This document shows positions 43,211 to 52,375 of a stretch of DNA of 64,000 bases, piece by piece. Made by a program: the position numbers and the translations under genes. The notes under the pieces were generated by a model. The model worked only from the letters and a program-made list of their open reading frames with translations, searched no databases and had not been told where the DNA came from. Each line of letters starts with the position of its first letter. Position 1 is the first letter of the stretch. The stretch covers positions 599,606 through 663,605 of the forward strand of contig NZ_QUNH01000002.1 of NCBI RefSeq assembly GCF_003387355.1, written 5' to 3'. The stretch is from Winogradskyella sediminis. Lineage in GTDB: Bacteria; Bacteroidota; Bacteroidia; Flavobacteriales; Flavobacteriaceae.

Positions 43211-44407
43211 TTGAAACCACCACATAAAATAGCCATTTACACAGGTCTTATTCCGAATACGACCTTTATAGAAACGCTCATTGCTGGAGTGGCTAAAGAG
43301 CATAACGTCTTACTTTTTGGTACGGTTAAAAAAAAGACACGTTATGCTTCTAAGCGTATTACAATTATAGATACGCCCACGTCGTTATACAGAAACATAC
43401 CTTTAACACTTTGGCGCGCTCTAAAATTAGGAATAAAGCACCCAAAGCGGTTATCATTAGCTGTAAAAGAAGCGAAAACCTATCCTACAACGTATATCAA
43501 ATGGCTTCGGTTTTCACGATTTGTTCCTGTATTATTGTGTGCGCCAGATATCTTTCATTTGCAATGGACGAGCCGTGTAGATCGTTGGTTGTTTTTAAAA
43601 TCGGCTTATCCTTGTCATATTATAGTGAGTTTGTTAGGCTCTCAAGCAGCTATTTTACCTTATATTAATCCCGAGGTATTTAGCAGGTACCAACGTTGCC
43701 TTCCTAAAGTAGATGCTATACATGCTATATCTGAACATTTAGGGAGTCAGGCTACAAATTTTAATGTTCGTTCTGAGCGTGTTCATGTGATTCCGACCAA
43801 TATACCAGAAGTAGCTTTCTCTTATTATAAACCTTTTGAAGAACGAGATGCTCAACCGTTTCAGTTGGTGTCTGTAGGGCGGCACCATTGGGTAAAAGGG
43901 TATCGTTATGGTATACAAGCGGTACAGCAGCTTGTTCAGTCTGGTATAAACGTTCATTACACTATTATTGCTTCAGGAAGCATACCCGAAGCTCTCTTAT
44001 TTCAGGTCAACCAATTAGGATTACAAGATTATATAACTTTCAAACCCGGTTTACCTCAAACCACATTATTTGAGCACTTGCAAACGTATGATGCTTTGTT
44101 ATTGCCAAGTTTAAGTGAAGGTATTGCCAATGTGGTCCTGGAAGCCATGGCTATTGGTGTCCCTGTAATTTCTACAAATTGTGGAGGTATGGCAGAAGTG
44201 GTGATTCCTGATAAAACGGGTTGGTTGGTCCCTGTTAGAGATGCTAAAGCCTTAGCTGATGCTGTGATTAATTGCATGGAAGTTACCGAGGAAGATAAGC
44301 GTCTTATGGTACAGCAAGCTTTCGATTTTGTAAACAATCGTTATCATGAAAAGCATAGTATAGCCCAGATGTTGCGGCTTTATGAGGAATTAGGTAATAG
44401 GTATTAG
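43211..44407 (+). CDS. glycosyltransferase family 4, member of a tandem pair
   Basis: A 398-residue GT-B enzyme starting at a TTG (43211; MKPPHKIAIYTGLIP). The GT4 signature is SEGIANVVLEAMAIGVPVIS with the following NCGGMAEVV. It is a paralogue of the next gene (44526): the N-terminal IPxTTFIE segment and the whole C-terminal signature match. Its stop codon falls inside a heptamer repeat tract. Confidence 0.9.
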   Translation: MKPPHKIAIYTGLIPNTTFIETLIAGVAKEHNVLLFGTVKKKTRYASKRITIIDTPTSLYRNIPLTLWRALKLGIKHPKRLSLAVKEAKTYPTTYIKWLRFSRFVPVLLCAPDIFHLQWTSRVDRWLFLKSAYPCHIIVSLLGSQAAILPYINPEVFSRYQRCLPKVDAIHAISEHLGSQATNFNVRSERVHVIPTNIPEVAFSYYKPFEERDAQPFQLVSVGRHHWVKGYRYGIQAVQQLVQSGINVHYTIIASGSIPEALLFQVNQLGLQDYITFKPGLPQTTLFEHLQTYDALLLPSLSEGIANVVLEAMAIGVPVISTNCGGMAEVVIPDKTGWLVPVRDAKALADAVINCMEVTEEDKRLMVQQAFDFVNNRYHEKHSIAQMLRLYEELGNRY

Positions 44408-44455
44408 GGATTGGGGATTAGGTAATAGGGATTAGGTGTTGGGTGTTTGGGGATT
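44393..44455. repeat. nine heptamers of GGTAATA/GGGATTA type
   Basis: Nine 7-base units (GGTAATA, GGTATTA, GGGATTG, GGGATTA and so on) begin in the last codons of the GT4 gene, run through its TAG stop and continue downstream on the coding strand. Confidence 0.75.
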
Positions 44456-44525
44456 GGTTTCTGAGTTCTAATGTTTATAACTTACCTTTGTCCGCGTTAG
44501 TGTTATTTGAACCAATTACTAAACT

Positions 44526-45719
44526 ATGGGTAACCGACTTAAAATAGCTGTTTTTTCAGGAACCATACCGAGTACCACCTTTATAGAGCATTTAATTAAA
44601 GGCGTGTCTCAAACTCATGAGGTGTACTTATTTGGGGTTCAAACTAATCCTGTGGCGTATGAATCTGATCGTATTGCAGTCTATAACACTCCAAAATCTC
44701 ATATAAAGAATGCCGTTGTCAGTAGTTATAGACTAATGCAATTGGTTATTAAATCGCCAAAAGATGCGGTGAAATTATATCGACATACCTCTCAATTTAA
44801 TAAACGCTATGATCGCTGGATTCGGTTTACAAAACTGTTGCCAATGGTCTTATATAAGCCTGATGTATTGCATGTTCAGTGGGCTAAAGATATCGCGTTC
44901 TACAAGGTGTTACAAGATTTATTTGGAGTTCCGATTGTCGTGAGTTTGCGTGGTGCTCATATTAATTATACGCCTATAGTCGATTTGCAAATTGCAACAA
45001 TTTATAAACAGGAATTCCCCAAAATAATAGCCTTCCACGCCGTTTCTAAGGCTATTGGAGAAGAGGCTAAGCGATATGGTGCTTCAGCTGGTGCAATTCA
45101 AATTATTCATTCTCCTATTCCGTCTTTCTTTTTTGAGCATTATAAGCCCTGCATAACGGTACAAGACAAAACTATACGATTGGTTTCTGTTGGGCGTTTT
45201 CATTGGAAGAAAAATTATGAATCCGCGTTACATACCATAGCCATTTTAAAGCATAAAGGCTATCGTATTCACTATACTATTATAGGACCAGACGAGTTTA
45301 CAGAAGCGCTATTATTTCAATGCCATCAGCTCAATTTAGTTGAAGACGTTACTTTGGTTGGATCGATGTCCCAATCGGAATTAATTCCGTTTTTACAGCA
45401 ATTTCACGGCATGTTGCTACCAAGTGTAGAAGAAGGTATTGCTAATGTTGTATTAGAAGCTATGGCGATTGGCTTACCTGTTGTGTCTACAGATTGCGGT
45501 GGGATGGCAGAAGTGGTAATTCCTAAAGAGACGGGTTGGTTGGTGCCCGTTAGAGATGCAGAAGCGATGGCTGACGCTGTGATAGATTTAAGTATAACTT
45601 CCAAATTAGAATTGCATACGATAACAAAACGTGCCCACCAGTTTGTAAAGCGGGAGTTTAATGCTGAGGATAGCATTTCTAAATTTATGAGAATGTATGA
45701 AGGGGTTGTTGGTGGTTGA
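44526..45719 (+). CDS. glycosyltransferase family 4, tandem paralogue
   Basis: A 397-residue GT-B enzyme. IAVFSGTIPSTTFIE at the N-terminus, VSVGRFHWKKN at the linker and SVEEGIANVVLEAMAIGLPV at the C-terminus match the gene at 43211 closely, so the two arose by duplication. Different middle parts may mean different acceptors. TACCTTTG at 44483-44490 is a possible -7 element, although its -33 element is poorly placed. Confidence 0.9.
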   Translation: MGNRLKIAVFSGTIPSTTFIEHLIKGVSQTHEVYLFGVQTNPVAYESDRIAVYNTPKSHIKNAVVSSYRLMQLVIKSPKDAVKLYRHTSQFNKRYDRWIRFTKLLPMVLYKPDVLHVQWAKDIAFYKVLQDLFGVPIVVSLRGAHINYTPIVDLQIATIYKQEFPKIIAFHAVSKAIGEEAKRYGASAGAIQIIHSPIPSFFFEHYKPCITVQDKTIRLVSVGRFHWKKNYESALHTIAILKHKGYRIHYTIIGPDEFTEALLFQCHQLNLVEDVTLVGSMSQSELIPFLQQFHGMLLPSVEEGIANVVLEAMAIGLPVVSTDCGGMAEVVIPKETGWLVPVRDAEAMADAVIDLSITSKLELHTITKRAHQFVKREFNAEDSISKFMRMYEGVVGG

Positions 45720-45840
45720 AACTGAACTCGAAGTTGAAGTTGAACTCGAAATTGAATAAAAACCTTCCTGCTTTTTATTTTTTTGATGAAATCAAATTAC
45801 CCTTCCTTTGAAATTATTATATTCGTCGTGCTATTAGACT

Positions 45841-47241
45841 ATGAAAACAATCACCACACCAATAATTCCTATTGTACCCACATATGCTAAGGTAAACGCA
45901 CCACATGAATTGCATTTAGAGGCTATTTGTGTTTTTGCAGCGATTGGTTTTTTTTTAGATACAGATACCTATTGGAAAGATGAGGTTGTGTTGCGACCTG
46001 GATGTCAACATACCATTTCAGATGATGGTTATCTCTTGGAAAGTATTCCTTGGTTCGAATGGCATTATACACCCGATAAAACCCGTGATTTCGACGCGAC
46101 TTTACAAGACTTTACAACACTGTTCGAATCTATTATAGAAGAACAAACGGTTGGAAAAAAAGTGATTTTACCTTTGTCTGGTGGTTTAGATAGCAGAACA
46201 CAAGCCGCAGCGTTACAACATTTAAAAGCATCGGTGACTAGTTATAGTTACGATTTTCAAGGAGGCTATAAAGAAACTGAAATTGCAAAATCTATTGCTG
46301 AAGTTTGTGATTTCGACTTTACAGCCTATACCATTCCTAAAGGTTATTTATGGGATGTGTTAGAGGATTTAGCGACATTGAATCGTTGTGAATCTGATTT
46401 TACGGCACCACGACAAATGGCCATAGTTGACGAGTTTGAGACTATGGGTGAGGTGTTTTCATTAGGGCATTGGGGAGATGTGTTGTTTGATGATATGGGA
46501 GTTAGAGACGATTTGCCATTGAAAGATCAGGTTAAGGTGCTTCAAAAAAAACTGATTAAAAAAGGAGGTAGAGCATTAGCGAACCAACTTTGGAGTTATT
46601 GGAATTTAGCAGGAGATTTTGACGCTTATTTTGAAACGCGCATTACTTCACTACTTTCTGCTATAAAAATTCCTAATAATGCTAATGCACGTATTCGTGC
46701 TTTTAAAAGTATGTATTGGGCACCACGTTGGACCTCTGTAAATTTAGCCGTGTTTGCTAGTAAACATCCTGTAACTTTACCATATTACGATAAACGTATG
46801 TGCGAATTTATATGTACGGTTCCTGAAAGCTTTTTGGCCAAACGTCAGTTGCAAATTGGGTATATAAAAAAGCGCGCTCCTAAGCTTGCAAAAATTACTT
46901 GGCAAGAGCAAAGGCCATTTAATCTTTATACCTATCCAAAAAATAAAACACCTTATAATTTGCCTTATCGTACGATTAATAAATTGGAAAGAGTTTTTCA
47001 GGAAGTTTTAGGAAAGAAGTATATAGAACGCAATTGGGAATTGCAATTTTTAGGAGATGATAATCAAAAGAAATTAGAAGCGTATGTATATAACACTGAA
47101 TTTAATTCTTGGATTTCTAAGTCTATAGTAGATCAGTGTTACAACGCTTTTAAAAGTGGTTATACTGTCGAGAAATCTCATGCCATGAATATGTTTTTAG
47201 TTTTTGCCGTACATCAACACTTAAACAAGAGGCATGCATAA
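45841..47241 (+). CDS. asparagine-synthase-like amidotransferase, no active GATase
   Basis: A 466-residue protein with the asparagine synthase C-terminal (PP-loop ATPase) domain: PLSGGLDSR at about 111-119, the adenylation motif. The N-terminal 90 residues resemble a degenerate glutamine-amidotransferase half but start MKTIT instead of the required MC, so it cannot use glutamine in the normal way. In polysaccharide loci such proteins may amidate a uronic acid or act on another acyl group with ammonia or an unknown donor. That role is inferred from the cluster, which makes uronic acids. It overlaps the acyltransferase gene by eight bases. Confidence 0.85.
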   Translation: MKTITTPIIPIVPTYAKVNAPHELHLEAICVFAAIGFFLDTDTYWKDEVVLRPGCQHTISDDGYLLESIPWFEWHYTPDKTRDFDATLQDFTTLFESIIEEQTVGKKVILPLSGGLDSRTQAAALQHLKASVTSYSYDFQGGYKETEIAKSIAEVCDFDFTAYTIPKGYLWDVLEDLATLNRCESDFTAPRQMAIVDEFETMGEVFSLGHWGDVLFDDMGVRDDLPLKDQVKVLQKKLIKKGGRALANQLWSYWNLAGDFDAYFETRITSLLSAIKIPNNANARIRAFKSMYWAPRWTSVNLAVFASKHPVTLPYYDKRMCEFICTVPESFLAKRQLQIGYIKKRAPKLAKITWQEQRPFNLYTYPKNKTPYNLPYRTINKLERVFQEVLGKKYIERNWELQFLGDDNQKKLEAYVYNTEFNSWISKSIVDQCYNAFKSGYTVEKSHAMNMFLVFAVHQHLNKRHA

Positions 47242-47830
47242 ATTGAGACTTATTTTTTCAAAACGATTCTTTTTCATCCTCTATAAAAAAATACAGTTGC
47301 GTCATATGTATAACAAGTATGTAGAGCATAATAGATTAATACATGAAGATATTGAGACCAGTTTTTTAAAACGAGGATGCACCGCTAAGGACACTTCAAT
47401 AAAAACAAAGTTTAATCACTTAATGTTATATTACCCTGAGTTTGCTGTTATTTTCTTTTGGAGAATAGGTGTTTCAAAAACGAAGTGGTTAAAAATGTTT
47501 TCTAAAGATTATAACTTTAAAATATTTAAAAGCACTAATATTAAGGGAGGTTTATTTTGCTTTCACCCGTACGCTTCGGTAATTAATGCCAAATCTATTG
47601 GTCGAAATTTTGAATTTAGAAATGGCCTAACAATAGGCAATAAGTCTAATGATAATTCATACTTACCTGTTATAGGTAATAACGTTACGGTAGGTGCACA
47701 AGTTGTTATCATAGGAGATATAGAAATAGGCGATAATGTTGTTATTGGAGCAGGATCGGTTGTTGTAAAATCTTTTCCTTCAAATTGTGTCATAGCAGGT
47801 AATCCTGCAAAAATAATAAAGACTTTATAG
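47234..47830 (+). CDS. serine-acetyltransferase-like LbH acyltransferase
   Basis: A 198-residue acyltransferase. The N-terminal half is a basic helical domain; the C-terminal half (from about 110) is hexapeptide-repeat beta-helix with IGNNVTVGAQVVI, IGDIEIGDNVVIGAGSVVVK and FPSNCVIAGNPAKI. This resembles the CysE/serine O-acetyltransferase group often found in polysaccharide clusters, where it acylates a sugar or an amino acid substituent. It is translationally coupled to the asparagine-synthase-like gene, so the two may act on the same substituent. Confidence 0.85.
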   Translation: MHKLRLIFSKRFFFILYKKIQLRHMYNKYVEHNRLIHEDIETSFLKRGCTAKDTSIKTKFNHLMLYYPEFAVIFFWRIGVSKTKWLKMFSKDYNFKIFKSTNIKGGLFCFHPYASVINAKSIGRNFEFRNGLTIGNKSNDNSYLPVIGNNVTVGAQVVIIGDIEIGDNVVIGAGSVVVKSFPSNCVIAGNPAKIIKTL

Positions 47831-47845
47831 GATTTAGGTGATTGT

Positions 47846-48937
47846 ATGAGTAAGAAAATAAAAATTTTATATACTATACCCAATTTTGATAGAGCTGGAA
47901 GTGGTAAGGTTGTTTATGATTTGGTAAAGGGGTTGGATAAGACAAAGTTTGCTCCTGAAATTTGTGTATTTCATACCAGAGGTGCTTTCTATTCAGAAGT
48001 CGAAGCCTTAGGTGTTCCTATTCATGTTTTCAAATTTGAAGCAACGTATAAACCTATAACTACCTTTGTTTTTAGAGTTTTTAAGATCGCACGCTTTTTT
48101 AAAACACAGCAGTTTGATTTGATACATTCTTGGCATTATACCTCTGATTTTTCTGAGCCTTTAGCCGCGAGACTAGCAGGTATACCTTACGTATACACAA
48201 AAAAAGCGATGGGATGGGGAAATAAAGCGTGGAAAATACGGACGTATCTCAGTACAAAGGTCATAGCGATTAATACAGATATGATGACTGAGTTTTTCTA
48301 TAATATGAAAACAAAGGTTGTTCAATTGCCTTTAGGGGTTGATACTGAAATTTATAAGCCTTTAAAAGCAGATGTTAGTTTAAAAAAGCAATTGGGAATT
48401 CAAGAGCTGGATTTTGTTATTGTCAGTGTGGTGAACATGGTGCCAGTTAAAGGCATAGAATTATTACTTGAAGCCGTAAATCAAATAAGCTCAAGCTCTT
48501 CTATCAAAGTATTGATAGTAGGACATAATGAGAGTGATTATGCCAAAGGATTAATGCAAAAATATGGAAGTCATCGTTTTGTTTTTGTCGGTAAACAGTT
48601 AGATGTTAAACCCTATATTGCTTTAGCAGATGTTTTTGTTATCCCAACTAAAGATGAAGGCAGACGAGAAGGTATGCCAGTGGCTCCGTTAGAGGCTATG
48701 GCCATGGGAATACCGGTAATCGGCGCCAATATTTCTGGGATAAAAGATATTCTTCAAGATTTTCCCGAGCTTTTATTTAAGCCTTCTCATACTGAAGACC
48801 TAAAACAAAAGATCGAATACTTTATGGCGAATCGCCCTATATATAAGAACAAATTAGTAGCGTTAATTCATGAAAAATATAATTTGTCTAAATTTATTAA
48901 TGATAGAGAGCAATTTTATAAATCGATATTAAAATGA
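47846..48937 (+). CDS. glycosyltransferase family 4
   Basis: A 363-residue GT-B enzyme. The segments LYTIPNFDRAGSGKVVYDL and HSWHYTSDF lie in the acceptor domain, and the GT4 signature EGRREGMPVAPLEAMAMGIPVIG in the donor domain is preceded by the PTKDEG loop. The next gene overlaps by four bases, which indicates translational coupling with a sulfotransferase. Confidence 0.9.
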   Translation: MSKKIKILYTIPNFDRAGSGKVVYDLVKGLDKTKFAPEICVFHTRGAFYSEVEALGVPIHVFKFEATYKPITTFVFRVFKIARFFKTQQFDLIHSWHYTSDFSEPLAARLAGIPYVYTKKAMGWGNKAWKIRTYLSTKVIAINTDMMTEFFYNMKTKVVQLPLGVDTEIYKPLKADVSLKKQLGIQELDFVIVSVVNMVPVKGIELLLEAVNQISSSSSIKVLIVGHNESDYAKGLMQKYGSHRFVFVGKQLDVKPYIALADVFVIPTKDEGRREGMPVAPLEAMAMGIPVIGANISGIKDILQDFPELLFKPSHTEDLKQKIEYFMANRPIYKNKLVALIHEKYNLSKFINDREQFYKSILK

Positions 48938-49734
48938 TTTCTAAAATAATCAATAGCTATACTTATAAAAAGTATCATCGGAAAATTAAATATTTTTTAG
49001 CGAGCAGGTATTATAATAATTCAAAGTATTTACCTGAAGGCATTGATCGTGTTTATCATATTCATATTCGTAAATCTGCAGGTACCTCTGTGAATAGCGC
49101 CTTTTGGAATTTAGGTGATTTAACTTTAAAAAAAATAGGAAGAGAGCCATTAGTATTATCAAAAAAATATTCATTTGTATGCTTTAATAAAGAGCTTATT
49201 GAAGCCGGACATTACTTATATGCTAGTGCACATTTTGCGCAATGGGAATTAAATTTAAAACCAAATACCTTTACCTTTACCGTACTACGAGAGCCTTATA
49301 GTCGATTAGTGTCATTATATAAATATTACACTTGGGTAGAACAAGTTGATGAACAAACAGGGTATAATTTAGATACCTCATATTATGTTTTAAAAGCTCA
49401 AAGCCATTTGTTAGGAAAATCATTTAAAGACTTCGTAGACGTACTCAGCGATAAATATCTTACTAATCAATTGTATACTTTTAGTAAAACATTAGATGTT
49501 AATGATGCTTTATCTAATATCTCCAAAGTGGATCGTGTTTATTTTCAAGATAATTTTAGTTATGCGATTAGTGATTTGGAGGCCAGTTTAGGATTACCAT
49601 TACAAGTTAAAAATGAGCGAAATTTTGGGAAGATTGCTATACATATCTCAGAAGAAGAAAAGCACCATGCGTTAAGCAAACTAAAAGATGAAATTGAATT
49701 TTATCAATTGGCTTTAGAAAAATATAAAAAATAG
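48934..49734 (+). CDS. sulfotransferase family 2 (carbohydrate type)
   Basis: A 266-residue protein with the chondroitin/dermatan-type P-loop: the HIHIRKSAGTSV segment for the phosphosulfate and FTVLREPYSRLVSLY for the 3'-phosphate site. It differs from the three other sulfotransferases in the locus. It overlaps the upstream GT4 gene by four bases and is followed after one base by another GT4 gene, which suggests that the sulfated residue is the one added by one of these enzymes. Confidence 0.88.
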   Translation: MISKIINSYTYKKYHRKIKYFLASRYYNNSKYLPEGIDRVYHIHIRKSAGTSVNSAFWNLGDLTLKKIGREPLVLSKKYSFVCFNKELIEAGHYLYASAHFAQWELNLKPNTFTFTVLREPYSRLVSLYKYYTWVEQVDEQTGYNLDTSYYVLKAQSHLLGKSFKDFVDVLSDKYLTNQLYTFSKTLDVNDALSNISKVDRVYFQDNFSYAISDLEASLGLPLQVKNERNFGKIAIHISEEEKHHALSKLKDEIEFYQLALEKYKK

Positions 49735-49735
49735 T

Positions 49736-50899
49736 ATGCATATAGGCCTTATATTATCGCAACCACCAGGCTATTCCGAGACCTTTTTTAAGTCAAAAAT
49801 TAAAGGTTTGCAAGCCTCAGGGTATCGGGTGAGCTTATATGTTCAGAAAACTGACTCGACATTTAAAACTTGTAAAGTATATAAGTTACCTAAAGTGTAT
49901 AAAAATACATTGTTTCAATTATTTGCTTTATTTTGGGTGTTATTAAGATTAATGCCTTATGCCAGGCGAGTGATACGGTTTGTGCGCTTAGAACAGGAAC
50001 ATCAACGTGAAAACACCCAAATTCTAAAGAATATCTATATCAATGCCAATTTATTGAAGTCAAACGTGGACTGGCTGCATTTTGGATTTGCGACTTTGGT
50101 ATTACAGCGCGAGCATGTGGCTAAAGCCATAGGTGCAAAAATGGCAGTGAGTTTAAGAGGGTTTGATATTGATGTTTACCCCATGAAACATCCTAATTGT
50201 TATGCGACATTGTGGCAAAACGTAGATAAAGTGCATGCGATTTCTAAATACACGTTGAATCAAGGGTATTATCATGGACTACCCGAGACTGTTGCTTCAA
50301 CGATTATTACTCCCGCTGTTAAGTGGGTTAATACAGAACAAAGGAATGCATCTAAGACTACCAAAATTATAACTGTAGGTCGTTTGCATTGGATGAAAGG
50401 GTACTTGGATATTTTGGAGGCGTTATCCCTTTTGAAAACTACAAGTGATAATTTCCATTATCAAATTATAGGCATAGGACCTGAAGAAGAAGCTATAAAG
50501 TTTACGATACACCAATTAGGGCTGCAAAATCATGTAACGTTACTTGGACAGCAATCACATGATTCAGTATTTAAATATATTGAGCAAGCCGAGGTGTATT
50601 TACAATATAGTCATTCAGAAGGCTTTTGTAATGCGGTATTAGAAGCTCAGGCTTTAGGGAAATTATGTGTTGTGTCAGATGGAGGAGGCTTGCCAGAAAA
50701 TATTATTGATGGCGAAACAGGTTGGGTGGTGCCAAAGCGACAGCCCAAATTATTAGCAAAAACTCTAGAATCTGTTATAGCGCTAGATGCTACTGTTAAA
50801 AGTCAATTTTCTAAACAAGCAAAGGCACGTGTTCAACACCAATTTACATTAGAACAACAACGGGCTAAATTTGTGGAGTTCTATAAGACTAAATATTAA
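49736..50899 (+). CDS. glycosyltransferase family 4
   Basis: A 387-residue GT-B enzyme. GLILSQPPGYSETFFKSK at the N-terminus, VGRLHWMKGY at the start of the donor domain, and SEGFCNAVLEAQALGKLCV with the following GGGLPENI in the nucleotide-sugar site are typical of GT4. Its N-terminal region shows AVSLRGFDIDVYP, common in exopolysaccharide enzymes. It is the last enzyme before the O-acyltransferase pair. Confidence 0.9.
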   Translation: MHIGLILSQPPGYSETFFKSKIKGLQASGYRVSLYVQKTDSTFKTCKVYKLPKVYKNTLFQLFALFWVLLRLMPYARRVIRFVRLEQEHQRENTQILKNIYINANLLKSNVDWLHFGFATLVLQREHVAKAIGAKMAVSLRGFDIDVYPMKHPNCYATLWQNVDKVHAISKYTLNQGYYHGLPETVASTIITPAVKWVNTEQRNASKTTKIITVGRLHWMKGYLDILEALSLLKTTSDNFHYQIIGIGPEEEAIKFTIHQLGLQNHVTLLGQQSHDSVFKYIEQAEVYLQYSHSEGFCNAVLEAQALGKLCVVSDGGGLPENIIDGETGWVVPKRQPKLLAKTLESVIALDATVKSQFSKQAKARVQHQFTLEQQRAKFVEFYKTKY

Positions 50900-50942
50900 T
50901 ATTAAAACGTGAATTAATGATTCTACAAAATAATAGATTAGC

Positions 50943-52373
50943 GTGATTTTTAACTCATTAGATTTTGCAATCTTCTTACCCATCGTCTTTTTTTTATATT
51001 GGTTTGTTTGTAATAAAACCGTTGCTAGACAAAATGTTTTGGTTGTCGTTGCTAGTTATGTGTTTTATGGCTGGTGGGATTATCGGTTTTTAGCATTGAT
51101 ATTATTTAGTACTATAGTAGATTTTGGTATAGGCCGACTGCTATTGAGGACTGATGTTCAAAAAAAAAGGAAATTACTATTGGGGATTAGTATTTCAATA
51201 AATTTAGGTTTGCTAGGCTTTTTTAAGTATTATAATTTTTTTGCAGATAGTTTTGTTGATGTTTTTAGGTTTTTTGGTCAGACAATTCAAGCTAATACAT
51301 TAGATATTATTTTACCTGTAGGTATCAGTTTTTATACATTTCAAACGCTTAGTTATACCATTGATGTTTATCGGAAAAAATTAGAGCCGACCTCGAATTT
51401 TATTGAGTTTGCAGCTTTTGTAAGCTTTTTTCCTCAATTGGTGGCAGGACCTATAGAGCGTGCTACCAATTTGTTGCCACAGTTTAGACAAAAAAGAGTG
51501 TTTAAGTATGCAGAAGCTATGGATGGTGTATATCTTGTAATTTGGGGCTTGTTTAAAAAAGTGGTTATTGCAGATAATTGTGCGTTTTTTGTCAACCAAA
51601 TTTTTAATACGCCAGGGCAATTTTCATCTTTAGAGTTGTTTTTGGGAGCAGTGTTATTTGGGTTTCAAATTTATGGTGATTTTTCTGGTTATTCAGATAT
51701 TGCTATAGGGACTTCTCGATTATTTGGTCTTAAATTACTTACTAATTTTAGGTTTCCCTATTTTTCAAGAGATATAGCTGAGTTTTGGCGACGTTGGCAT
51801 ATTTCATTATCAAATTGGTTTCGGGATTATTTGTATATTCCATTCGGAGGGTCTAGAGGTTCTAAGGGTGAACAAATACGGAATGTTTTTATTATTTTTT
51901 TAGTTAGTGGTTTGTGGCATGGGGCAAATTGGACCTATGTTATTTGGGGTGGTATACACGCCATATTATTCTTGCCATTAATATTATTTAATGCACATAA
52001 AAAATATTTGGTGAAAACAAAGATGACAAGTGCTCAAATTCCTTTTATGCTACTAACTTTTATAATGGTAACTATAGCATGGATTTATTTTAGGTCTGAT
52101 ACGGTTGACATAGCCAACGCATATTTGGGGTCTTTGTTTTATAATTTAGATGTGTTTTCGTTGGATTTATTTTATAACAGCTCCAAGTCTTTATTGTTTA
52201 GTGTTATCAGTTTTACAGGCATATTAATTCTATTAATCATGGAATTTCTTAATGCCAAAAAAGGTCATGAAGAGGTAAGGTTATCTTTTACAACAGCTTT
52301 AGGGGTTATGATAATTATAGTGTTTATGGGCACTTTTAAAAACCCTCAGGATTTTATATACTTTCAATTTTAA
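50943..52373 (+). CDS. MBOAT-family O-acyltransferase (AlgI-like)
   Basis: A 476-residue integral membrane enzyme with about 11 predicted membrane segments. It moves acyl groups, usually acetyl, across the inner membrane. The conserved catalytic histidine is H326 in GLWHGANW; the FWRRWHISLSNWFRDY segment and the VAGPIERATN segment are hallmarks of the family. Start at GTG 50943. It is followed after two bases by an SGNH-like periplasmic partner; such AlgI/AlgJ-type pairs O-acetylate secreted polysaccharides. A second Met is available in the first few residues only far downstream. Confidence 0.92.
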   Translation: MIFNSLDFAIFLPIVFFLYWFVCNKTVARQNVLVVVASYVFYGWWDYRFLALILFSTIVDFGIGRLLLRTDVQKKRKLLLGISISINLGLLGFFKYYNFFADSFVDVFRFFGQTIQANTLDIILPVGISFYTFQTLSYTIDVYRKKLEPTSNFIEFAAFVSFFPQLVAGPIERATNLLPQFRQKRVFKYAEAMDGVYLVIWGLFKKVVIADNCAFFVNQIFNTPGQFSSLELFLGAVLFGFQIYGDFSGYSDIAIGTSRLFGLKLLTNFRFPYFSRDIAEFWRRWHISLSNWFRDYLYIPFGGSRGSKGEQIRNVFIIFLVSGLWHGANWTYVIWGGIHAILFLPLILFNAHKKYLVKTKMTSAQIPFMLLTFIMVTIAWIYFRSDTVDIANAYLGSLFYNLDVFSLDLFYNSSKSLLFSVISFTGILILLIMEFLNAKKGHEEVRLSFTTALGVMIIIVFMGTFKNPQDFIYFQF

Positions 52374-52375
52374 CT

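Noticed and set aside
45755-45779. Terminator after the GT4 gene at 44526
   Set aside because: An 8-base A/T-only stem followed by T residues; too weak to call with no GC pairs.
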